Source: an uncultured Clostridia bacterium
GTDB taxonomy: Bacteria; Bacillota; Clostridia; TANB77; CAG-508
Assembly: GCA_934184665.1 (NCBI GenBank)
Contig: CAKPSX010000004.1
Coordinates: forward strand, 7,772-71,771
Length of the DNA: 64,000 bases
Reading direction: 5' to 3'
The position numbers and the translations under genes are program-made. Each line of letters opens with the position of its first letter. The first letter of the stretch is position 1. The notes below the pieces were generated by a model. That model ran no database searches, had not been told where the DNA came from, and saw nothing but the letters and a program-made list of their open reading frames with translations. Below are positions 1-8,500 of this stretch, piece after piece.

Positions 1-124
1 AAATAAAATGATAAAATGAATGAAAATTATTGGTGTTTTGAAATACATATAAAAAAGAAAACAAGGAATAATGAAATATGTCTATAATTAGATGAAATAT
101 AAATTTTAAGGGAGAAGTAATTAG

Positions 125-1036
125 ATGGAAAAACATATAGTATCAAGTGAAGAAAAAGGAAAAAGACTGGACTCATATATTGCAAGTATATGTAATGATA
201 TAACCAGAACATCTGCGGAAAGAATGATTAAGAATGGAGAAATTTTAGTTAATGATAAAACACAAAAAGTTGCGTATAAAATAAATGAAGGTGATATAAT
301 CACAATACAAAAATCTGAGCCAAAGGAAATAGAAATAAAAGCACAAGATATACCAATTGAAATAATATATGAAGACAATGATATAATTGTTGTAAATAAG
401 CCAAAAGGAATGGTAGTACATCCTGCAAATGGGAATCCAGACGGAACACTAGTAAATGCAATAATGGCAAAATGTAAAAATTCTTTATCAGGAATAGGTG
501 GAGAAATAAGACCAGGTATAGTTCATAGAATAGATAAAGATACATCAGGTTTATTAATAATAGCCAAAAATGATACAGCACATGTTAATATGAGTGAACA
601 AATAAAAAATCATGAAGTAAAGAAAACATATATTGCATTAGTCAGGGGAGTAATAAAGGAAAATGAAGCAACAATAGATATGCCAATAGGAAGAAGTACA
701 TCAGATAGAAAAAAGATGGCAGTTAATAGAAATGGAAAGAATGCAGTAACACATATAAAAGTGTTAAAAAGATATGACAAATATACACTAGTGGAAGTAA
801 ATATAGAAACAGGTAGAACACATCAAATACGTGTACATTTATCACACATCGGTTATCCAATAATAGGAGATTATACATATTCAAATGGGAAAAATGAGTT
901 TGGTGTTGAAGGACAATGCTTACATGCAAAATGCTTAGAGTTTAAGCATCCTATAACAGGGAAAGAAATGAAACTTGAGGCACCATTGCCACAATATTTT
1001 CAAGAAATATTAAATACGTTGGATAATAGAATGTAA
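125..1036 (+). CDS. rluD: RluA/RluD-family rRNA pseudouridine synthase
   Basis: This 303-residue protein converts specific uridines of 23S rRNA (or tRNA) to pseudouridine in the cytoplasm. An N-terminal S4 RNA-binding region (about residues 12-75, with LDSYIAS and ISRT-like ITRTSAERMI) precedes the catalytic domain. The RluA signature HRIDKDTSG lies near residue 134, with the catalytic Asp at about 137, and GRTHQIRVH lies later in the chain. Length matches the family. A ribosome site (AAGGGAG) supports the ATG at 125. In many Firmicutes this gene follows lspA, but the 120 bases before it hold no gene. The family assignment is firm. Which uridines it modifies (RluD-like versus RluC- or TruC-like) cannot be told from sequence alone. 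Confidence 0.93.
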   Translation: MEKHIVSSEEKGKRLDSYIASICNDITRTSAERMIKNGEILVNDKTQKVAYKINEGDIITIQKSEPKEIEIKAQDIPIEIIYEDNDIIVVNKPKGMVVHPANGNPDGTLVNAIMAKCKNSLSGIGGEIRPGIVHRIDKDTSGLLIIAKNDTAHVNMSEQIKNHEVKKTYIALVRGVIKENEATIDMPIGRSTSDRKKMAVNRNGKNAVTHIKVLKRYDKYTLVEVNIETGRTHQIRVHLSHIGYPIIGDYTYSNGKNEFGVEGQCLHAKCLEFKHPITGKEMKLEAPLPQYFQEILNTLDNRM

Positions 1037-1255
1037 TTATTATAAGTAAAAGATATCAAGAATAGAAGCGGAAATCTTTTATATAAAAATCCGACAAGAG
1101 AGCCTTGCCGGAAGATCTATATAAAGCCTTTTAGAAAAGTAAAAGGAATTAATATATATTATGCAACTAAAATAATTATTATAACTTGTATAACACAATA
1201 AATTTTAAATAATTATGTTCTAACCTTACGGAAATAAGAAGGGGATGAGAATAAA

Positions 1256-1972
1256 ATGGAAATGAGATTACAAAAATATTTAGCAGAATGTGGAATTGCA
1301 TCAAGGAGAAAGTGTGAAGAATATATCATACAAGGCAAAGTAGAAGTAAATGGAAAAATTGTAACAGAACTAGGGACAAAAATTGATTTTGAAAAAGACA
1401 AGATAAAGTTCAATAATAAAGAAATAAAGCCAGAAAAAAAACATGTATATATATTGTTAAATAAGCCAATCGGTTATGTAACGACAGCAGATGACCAATT
1501 TGGAAGAGATACAGTTTTAGATTTAGTAAAAGTAAAAGAAAGAATAGTGCCTGTTGGAAGATTAGATATGTACACTTCAGGAGCTTTAATATTGACAAAT
1601 GATGGTGATTTTGTATATAAAGTTACACACCCAAAACATGAAATAAATAAAACATATAATGCTACACTAAAGGGAATAATACAAAGCGATGAAGTTGAAA
1701 AACTAAGAAATGGCGTGAAAATAGATGATTATACAACAAAACCAGCAAAAGTAAAAATATTAAAAACAGATACAGAAAAAGATATATCAAGAATTGAAAT
1801 TACAATACATGAAGGAAAAAACAGACAGGTAAGGAAAATGTGTGAAGCAATAGGAAGAAATGTAATTGCACTACATAGAAGTAAAATAGGTTCAATAAAT
1901 GTAAAAGATCTACCATTAGGAAAATGGAGATATTTAACTTCAAAAGAGGTAAAATCCATTTCTTGTAAATAA
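1256..1972 (+). CDS. rluB: RsuA/RluB-family 23S rRNA pseudouridine synthase
   Basis: The 238-residue product has an N-terminal S4 domain (MRLQKYLAECGIASRRKCEE) and an RsuA-type catalytic domain with GRLDMYTSGALILTNDGD, Asp at about residue 104. It also has the C-terminal RQVRKMCEAIG motif. It makes pseudouridine in rRNA, RluB-like in Firmicutes. An AAGGGGATGAG ribosome site precedes the ATG. It is 219 bp downstream of the RluD-type gene. The gap between them has small hairpins (for example CGGA/TCCG around 1070-1105) but no clear terminator, so co-transcription is possible. RluB versus RsuA or RluF specificity is inferred from common usage in this phylum. Confidence 0.9.
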   Translation: MEMRLQKYLAECGIASRRKCEEYIIQGKVEVNGKIVTELGTKIDFEKDKIKFNNKEIKPEKKHVYILLNKPIGYVTTADDQFGRDTVLDLVKVKERIVPVGRLDMYTSGALILTNDGDFVYKVTHPKHEINKTYNATLKGIIQSDEVEKLRNGVKIDDYTTKPAKVKILKTDTEKDISRIEITIHEGKNRQVRKMCEAIGRNVIALHRSKIGSINVKDLPLGKWRYLTSKEVKSISCK

Positions 1973-2085
1973 TTCACAAAAATTATTGAAAAAGTAAATA
2001 AAAAAATATATAATGTAAACAGACAAAAGAGAAAAGGTAAACAGTAAAATAATTTTAATTGAATTTACCTTAGGAAGGAAAAAAG

Positions 2086-2541
2086 ATGGAAGTTAAAGAA
2101 GGACAAATAGTCGATGGAACTGTAACTGGAATCAAGCCATATGGAGCATTTATAGAGATTAAAGATGGACCAGTAGGACTAGCATACATAGAAGATTTAT
2201 CAGTAGTCAGAATAAAATCTCCAAAAGAAAGGCTAAAAGTTGGACAAAAAGTTAAATGTATGATAAAATCAGTAAACAAAGAAACTGGAAGAATAAATTT
2301 ATCATATAAAGACTGTTTAGGAACATGGGAAGAAAACATAGAACACTTTAAAGAAGGAATGAAAGTTAAAGGCATAGTCAGAGATGCAGAAAAAAGAAAA
2401 AATGGAGTGTTTATAGAGCTAACACCAAACTTGGTCGGGATGACAGAATACACAGATAAACTAGAATATGGACAAACAGTAGATGTATGCATAAAGAAGA
2501 TTGTACCAGAGAAGAAAAAAGTAAAATTAGTTATAGTTTAA
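2086..2541 (+). CDS. S1 RNA-binding domain protein (two S1 repeats)
   Basis: A 151-residue protein made of two S1 OB-fold repeats. Repeat 1 spans about residues 3-76 (EGQIVDGTVTGIKPYGAFIE, then GLAYIEDLS and GRINLSYKDC). Repeat 2 spans about residues 83-150 (GMKVKGIVRDAEKRKNGVFI, GMTEYTDKLEYGQTVDVCI). Such stand-alone S1 proteins bind single-stranded RNA and often associate with ribosomes or RNases. The exact role here is unknown. The start is supported by AGGAAGGA. The next gene begins 23 bp downstream behind a strong AAGGAGGG site, so the two are probably co-transcribed. Confidence 0.8.
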   Translation: MEVKEGQIVDGTVTGIKPYGAFIEIKDGPVGLAYIEDLSVVRIKSPKERLKVGQKVKCMIKSVNKETGRINLSYKDCLGTWEENIEHFKEGMKVKGIVRDAEKRKNGVFIELTPNLVGMTEYTDKLEYGQTVDVCIKKIVPEKKKVKLVIV

Positions 2542-2564
2542 TTAAATTATAAGGAGGGATTGAA

Positions 2565-3506
2565 ATGGTTGAAGATAACCAAATCAAAGCACAAGTATCA
2601 CCATTTGCAATAAGAGAAGGTGAAATAAAAACATTTGATGGAAAGGATGGATATGTATCTATGAATCAAATAATACACAAAATAAATATTGGACATATAA
2701 CAGATATTCATTTTGCAATATTAGAATTAGTAAATGAATTTGAATTCATAACATCAAGACAAATATATCAAATGCTTGAAATAAAAGGTTTTGAACCAAA
2801 ATCACAAGATAAACTAAATAATAAATTAGAACAATTGGTAAAATCTAAAATATTAACAAGATATTATTTCACTTCAGAAGAAGGGAAAGGAATATATAGA
2901 ATATACTGCCTAGAAAAAATGGGAAAATACTTATTAACATCAAAAGAAATTGAATGTAAATGGCAACAAACAGATAATGTTAAGCCTGTTCCAATGATAA
3001 AGAAAAGATTGGCAGGAAATCAAACATTAATAGCATATCTAAGAAAAGTAAAAGCATTAGATAGTTATGTTGTAAAACCATCATTAACTGCAAAAACAGT
3101 GGGCAAAACATTTAAGGCAACAGGCGGAGCCGTAAAACTTACAAAGAATAAAAAATCAATTGTATTTTTATTTGAAGTAATAAGAAGAGAACAAGATTGG
3201 CAGAAAAAATTAGTAGATAAAATGACAATGTATAAAGATTTCTACGAAAATTTTGTTCCTGGAGATTCAGGATATTCATCACTTCCACAGTTAATATTTG
3301 TATGTGAAGATGATAAACACACAGTAGAAACATTTAAAGAAATTGTAAAAAATAAACTAGAAATATCAAAAATAAAATTATATTTTACAACTGATTTAAG
3401 ACAAAATCAAGAAACATTGGAAAATACATTAATTGAATTTAGAATTGATGAAGAAACTAAAAAATATAAAATGTATAATGTTGAAGTAAAATTATTAGGA
3501 ATGTAA
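2565..3506 (+). CDS. Winged-helix protein, replication-relaxation-like (unknown function)
   Basis: I do not recognise this 313-residue protein with confidence. Residues about 45-110 look like a winged-helix DNA-binding domain (AILELVNEFEFITSRQIYQM, then NNKLEQLVKSKILTRYYF). Residues about 195-285 contain FLFEVIRREQDWQKKLVDKM followed by a beta strand LPQLIFVCEDD. That pattern resembles replication-relaxation family proteins, where an Asp/Glu-rich strand precedes a lysine helix, and it may be a degenerate nuclease fold. There is no signal peptide or membrane segment. It is co-oriented with the S1-domain gene just upstream and is followed by a hairpin terminator. The domain reading is inference. 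Confidence 0.6.
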   Translation: MVEDNQIKAQVSPFAIREGEIKTFDGKDGYVSMNQIIHKINIGHITDIHFAILELVNEFEFITSRQIYQMLEIKGFEPKSQDKLNNKLEQLVKSKILTRYYFTSEEGKGIYRIYCLEKMGKYLLTSKEIECKWQQTDNVKPVPMIKKRLAGNQTLIAYLRKVKALDSYVVKPSLTAKTVGKTFKATGGAVKLTKNKKSIVFLFEVIRREQDWQKKLVDKMTMYKDFYENFVPGDSGYSSLPQLIFVCEDDKHTVETFKEIVKNKLEISKIKLYFTTDLRQNQETLENTLIEFRIDEETKKYKMYNVEVKLLGM

Positions 3507-3511
3507 CTAAC

Positions 3512-3555
3512 AGCTCCTTAAGCTAAGTCGCTTTGTGATTTACTTAGGGAGCTTT
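3512..3555 (+). terminator. Hairpin terminator after the winged-helix gene
   Basis: The arms AGCTCC and GGGAGCT, with inner pairing TTAAG/CTTA, flank a loop. A short T-rich stretch (TTTCAT) follows. It lies immediately after the stop at 3506. The T-run is weak, so termination efficiency is uncertain. Confidence 0.55.
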
Positions 3556-3641
3556 CATAAAACAAAATGCAGTTGGTTTTGTAGCGAAAGTTATTTTTAA
3601 ACCAGACTTTGGCAGAATAGTGAAAAAATTTCCAAAAAATA

Positions 3642-3670
3642 TTGACTTTAATATAAAAGTATGTTATTAT
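3642..3670 (+). promoter_or_regulatory. SigA-type promoter of tRNA-Arg(UCU)
   Basis: TTGACT and TATTAT are separated by 17 bp. The -10 ends 19 bp before the mature tRNA 5' end. Confidence 0.7.
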
Positions 3671-3689
3671 AATTAGGTGTTAATCACTT

Positions 3690-3766
3690 GGGTCAGTAGC
3701 TCAGTTGGATAGAGCACGGGCCTTCTAAGCCCGGGGTCGGGGGTTCGAACCCCTCCTGGCTCACCA
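3690..3766 (+). tRNA. tRNA-Arg (anticodon UCU)
   Basis: A 77-nt cloverleaf with genomically encoded CCA. The acceptor GGGTCAG pairs with CTGGCTC. The D-stem is GCTC/GAGC and the anticodon stem CGGGC/GCCCG encloses loop CTTCTAA, giving anticodon TCT that reads AGA. The T-arm is GGGGG-TTCGAAC-CCCTC. AGA is the dominant Arg codon in this window, consistent with a dedicated promoter. Confidence 0.97.
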
Positions 3767-3775
3767 TACACGAAA

Positions 3776-3822
3776 AGTCATACAAGTATTGAAATATCAA
3801 TGTTTTGTATGACTCTTTTTTT
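3776..3822 (+). terminator. Rho-independent terminator of tRNA-Arg
   Basis: A 10-bp stem (AGTCATACAA / TTGTATGACT) is followed by CTTTTTTTT, directly downstream of the tRNA. Confidence 0.85.
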
Positions 3823-3930
3823 ATAAAAGACTGCAATAGTACTGCAATAGATTTTTATTTTTTACTAAAGAAAAAGATGTGCAATAAAAAATTCTTGAAT
3901 TAAAGAATAATATTGTTTTAAGTAAAAAAT

Positions 3931-4029
3931 AAAAGTACAGATTTTGTGGATTTTGGGGCTCCGCTTTTTCTGTACTTTTATGTAATGGGTGGGCAAGCAT
4001 CAAGTAGGGATACGGGCGAATGCTTGCCC
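3931..4029. repeat. GC-rich double-hairpin intergenic repeat
   Basis: Two adjacent inverted repeats lie in an AT-rich gap. The first has arms AAAAGTACAGA / TCTGTACTTTT (about 3931-3980) with a GGGGCTCCGC inner segment. The second is a perfect 10-bp GGGCAAGCAT (3991-4000) / ATGCTTGCCC (4020-4029) around a loop containing TAGGGATACGGGCGA. Base composition is far above the surroundings. It resembles the short GGGCG-bearing dispersed intergenic repeats seen in gut Firmicutes. Only one copy is in this window, so dispersal is inferred. Confidence 0.5.
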
Positions 4030-4084
4030 ATGTAATATTTATAAAATTATTTTATCTTATTAAAATTCTAAAGTCAATACATTT

Positions 4085-4192
4085 TGCAATTATTTTTGGG
4101 TGCAAATGAAATTCTTTTATGAATGCAACTAAAAATCACAAATAGGTGCAAAAAACATTCGTCCAAAAGTGCAAAAATAAAAAATTTATAAA
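4085..4192. repeat. TGCAA motif repeated at 23-nt spacing
   Basis: TGCAA occurs at 4101, 4124, 4147 and 4170, exactly 23 nt apart, with a fifth copy at 4085. The bases between vary but are AT-rich. The tract lies just beyond the 3' end of the reverse-strand protease gene. Function is unknown, and it may be a degraded direct-repeat array or protein-binding iterons. Confidence 0.4.
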
Positions 4193-4232
4193 CGAAAAAT
4201 CTACATAATTTAAATTATAAAAAGTAAAAGCG

Positions 4233-5355
4233 TTATTTACTTTTGCTACTTAAAGTAATCTCAAAAGTTCTCGAAATATGCCCACGACTAACATTAATAG
4301 AAATTGTATCACCAGGTTTCTTAGAATAAACATAAGCTCTAAGATCAAGCATAGTATTAATAGAATTTCCATCAACAGAAGTAATAACATCACCAGTTCT
4401 AATACCACTAGAAATAGCAGGGCTATCATCACTGATATCAACAATATAAATTCCAGAATTAACATTTGCAGAAGATTCAAGATATGGTATAACATCTTTA
4501 TCATAAGCAAGAATTCCAAGATATGCTTCATCAAAACCATTTTGAGTTACAAAACTTTCAATTACAGTTTTAATAACATTTATAGGCACAGCAAAGCCAA
4601 TACCTTCAGCAGAAGTGATTTTAACAGTATTGATACCAATAACTTCTCCATTAGGCAAAATTAACGGACCTCCACTATTACCGAGGATTAATAGAAGCAT
4701 CTGTCTGAATCAAATTGGTCATATAACATACATTATTATCTTCTTCTAATTTTATAGTTCTGTTTGTTGCACTTATAATTCCAGAAGTAACAGTTCTTTT
4801 AAATTCAAAACCAATTGGATTTCCAATAGCGTAAACAGTTTCACCAGACCTTAATTTAGAAGAATCACCAATAGTTGCATATGCAAGATTATCTGCTTTG
4901 ATTTTTGTAATAGATAAATCTAAATCATCATCACACCAAACGACAGAGCCCTCATAGGTATAACCATTTTCGAGTGTAACATAACATGTGCTTAATGCTT
5001 CTCCTGTAACATGGCAATTACTCAAAATATAGCCATTACTTGAAACAATAATGCCAGTACCAAGTCCTAGGTCATCAACAAGACTGCTTGAAAAAATAGA
5101 ACTTGAATGTGATTTTAAACGAGAAATACCAACAACACTTTGAGAAACATTTTCAACCATGTCAGCAATTGAAGTGCTGTTTTCCGTAGAGTTATCCACA
5201 GTTTGTTCACTAACTGTGGAACTAATACGCTTAATATCATATTCTGGAGTAATGTCTATTTTGTTGTAAGCTGTGTATAAATAATATGAAAGAGCCAGTA
5301 AACCAATAACAACTATAACTATTATAAAAAAATTTCGTATCTTCTTTTTATTCAT
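4233..5355 (-). pseudogene. htrA: HtrA/DegP-type trypsin-like PDZ protease, single-base frameshift
   Basis: Read right to left, the first part (5355 to about 4680) gives a cytosolic N-terminus, one TM anchor (IIVIVVIGLLALSYYLY) and a trypsin-like fold. The fold has catalytic His in SNCHVTGE and Asp in DDDLDLSITKI, and ends ...LIQTDASINPR then stop. The other part (from about 4682 down to 4233) continues with GNSGGPL carrying the catalytic Ser, then a PDZ domain (SPAISSGIRTGDVITSVDG). One extra base at 4683 separates the frames: CCT-CGG-TAA should read CCT-GGT-AAT. Repaired, the protein would be about 373 residues, normal for membrane-anchored S1C proteases that degrade misfolded envelope proteins. 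As written, the serine and PDZ are not made. This may be a real lesion, an assembly error or recoding. It is divergent from the NRPS gene. Confidence 0.85.
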
Positions 5356-5436
5356 AAATAATTCAATCCTTTCTGTTTTATTATGAGAAAAAATACTACC
5401 AAATAATCAACAAACATACTAAAATATCAGCAAAAT

Positions 5437-5465
5437 TTGCAAAATTTGTAATAAAATGTTATACT
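5437..5465 (+). promoter_or_regulatory. SigA-type promoter of the NRPS gene
   Basis: TTGCAA and TATACT are 17 bp apart, with transcription expected near 5472 and the NRPS start codon at 5501. Confidence 0.6.
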
Positions 5466-5500
5466 ATAAGAGGATAAATAAAATAAAAGGGTGAAAATAA

Positions 5501-8500
5501 ATGTTGAAAAAGATGGAGAATCTAACTAGCTCACAAAAATCTATATGGAGCGTAGAACAGTATTTCAAAGGAAGCAGTATTAATAATATTTGTGGAACTG
5601 CTGTATTCAAAGAAGAAATCGATTTTAAAAAATTAGAAGAAGCAATAGAAATAGTATGTAGTAAACATGATATTTTTAAAATCAGATTTAAAATCAAAGA
5701 TGGAGAAATCATGCAAATGGTTTCAGATTCTAATGAATGTAACATTGAAATAATTGATGTTAAAGATGTAGATGAACTTAAGAAGAAAAAAGAAGAGCTT
5801 ACCCAAAAACCCTTCAAAATAGAAGAAAATTTATTATTCAAATTTTATATCTTTAAGTTTCCAAATGGTAAAGGGGCATTTATGCCTAGCATGCACCATT
5901 TAATTTCAGACGCTTGGACTATAGCACTTATTTATAATGAAATTATCGAAACATATTCCATATTAAAACAAAACAAAGAAATTAAGGAGGAGGCTGTATA
6001 TTCATATACAGACTATATTAAATCTGAACAAGAATACCAAGAAAGTGAAAAATTTAATAAAGACAAACAATATTGGAAAGAAAAATTTGTTACAATACCA
6101 GATGTTGCAATAATACCAGGTAGTAAAAAGGAAAATGTTGATAGAACTAATCCAAAAGGAGAAAGAAATCAATATGAGATAGAAAAAGAGAATGTAGAAA
6201 AAATAAAGGAATATTGTAAAAAATATAAAATTTCATTATACAATTTCTTTATGGCTGTTTATGCAATATATATTGGGGAAATAACGAATTTAGATGAATT
6301 TGTTATTGGAACACCAATTTTAAATAGAACTAATTTCAAAGAAAAACACACTGCAGGTATGTTTATAAATATGGCACCATTCAAAATAAATATTGATGAG
6401 GAATTAGATTTTAAGGAATTTATAAAAAATATAGCAAGAGATTCACTAGGAATGTTAAAACATCAAAAATATTCATATCAATATTTATTAGAAGAACTAA
6501 GAAAACAAGATAGAAATATTCCAAGCTTGTATAATATTTTGCTGTCATATCAAATAACAAATACAAAGCAAAATAATGGAAATGTAGAATATGAAACAGA
6601 TTGGATATTTAATGGATGTTGTGCAGAAGATATAGATATACAAATATTTGATTTAAATGATACAGGTGCGTTAAATATTTCATATGATTACAAAACAAGT
6701 ATTTATAATCAAAAAGATATAGAAAAAATGCATACCAGAATATTAAATATTATGTTACAAGTAATTCAAAAAGATGATATTAAATTAAAAGAAATAGAAG
6801 TAATTACGCCACAGGAAAAAGAAAAGGTTTTAGTTGAGTTTAATAAAACAGATTTACAATATGATAAAAATAAACCATTTGCAAAATATTTTGAGGAACA
6901 AGCTCAAAATACGCCAGATGGAATAGCGATAGTATTTGAAAATAATAAAATCACATATAAGGAATTAAATGAAAAGGCAAATAGTCTAGCACATGTATTA
7001 AGAGATAATGGAGTAACAAATAATACTATAATAGGAATATTAGAAAAGCGTTCACCAGAAGTGCTTATATCAATGCTTGCAGTATTAAAAGCAGGAGGAT
7101 GCTATATTCCTATAGCTACAGATTATCCAAATGAGAGAATAGAATATATGTTGCGAGACAGTGATGCAAGTATTTTACTTACAAGTGAAGGAAATAGAAT
7201 TCATACAAATAAAAAGATTATAAATATAAAGGATGAGAAAATATACCAAGAAAATAAGGAAAATATAGAAAACATATCTCAACCAGATGATTTATCATAT
7301 TTTATATATACATCAGGATCAACTGGAACTCCCAAAGGAGTCATGTTAAAACAACGAAATTTAAGCAATTTTTATAATTCAATGAAAACAATGATAGAAT
7401 TTTTAAGGGACAGAGAGAACTATAAAATGCTTTCTATTACAACAATATCTTTTGATATATTTGCATTTGAGACACTAATGTCATTAACGAGAGGACTAAC
7501 TGTATATTTAACAAATGAAAATGAACAAAAAATGACAAGTGAAATAGAAAGAATTATAAAAGAAAATAAAATAGAAATTATGCAAACAACACCATCTGTA
7601 ATGAAATTTCATATAGAAAATATAAAAAATAAAAGCAGTTTAAAAAGTCTGAAATATATTATGCTAGCAGGTGAACCATTACCAAAGCAACTTGTAGAAA
7701 GAATAAAGGGTATTATTCCAAAAGTAACAATATATAATGGGTATGGACCATCTGAAACTACTATATTTTCAGCCATTGCAGATGTTACTAATCAGACAAC
7801 AATTACTATAGGAAAGCCTATAAATAATACACAAATATATATATTAAATAAAAATAAAAAATTAATGCCACAAGGAATGATTGGAGAAATTTATATATCT
7901 GGAGATGGCGTAGGAAAAGGATATATGAATAAAGAAGAACAGACAAAAGTAAACTTCATTCAGGATATTTTTGATAGTTCAAAAATAATGTACAAAGTAG
8001 GAGATTTAGGTGCATTTAATGAAAATGGAGAAATAACTTGTTGTGGAAGAATTGATAATCAAGTAAAAATAAGAGGATTAAGAATTGAACTTGCGGAAAT
8101 AGAAAGGCAAATGCAATCAATTTATAATATAGCGGATTGTGTTGTTGTAAAAAAAGTTGTAAATGATAAAGACACATTATGTGCATATTATGTGGAAAAC
8201 GGACCTGTAAATAAATCTGTTTTACAAACAATATTACATTCAAAATTACCAGAATATATGATACCACAATATTTTGTAAAACTTGATAAAATACCACATA
8301 CACCAAATGGAAAAATTGATAGACTAGAATTACCAGAACCTAACTTGGAAGAAAGTGAAAACGAGTTTGTAAAACCTAGAAACGAAATAGACAGAAAATT
8401 AGCAAGAAGAATTAAAAAGATGTTGCAAATAGACAAAGTTAGCATAAATGATACATTACTTCAACTTGGTGGGGATTCACTTACGGCAATAACTTTATCA

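Noticed and set aside
3829..3850. ACTGCAATAG occurring twice just after tRNA-Arg, considered as an integration att site
   Set aside because: It does not match the tRNA 3' end and no integrase or element is nearby; it looks like a local duplication.
4278..4664. Forward 128-codon frame across the HtrA gene
   Set aside because: Antisense to clear protease and PDZ sequence; Asn/Arg/Ile-rich composition is typical of shadow translation.
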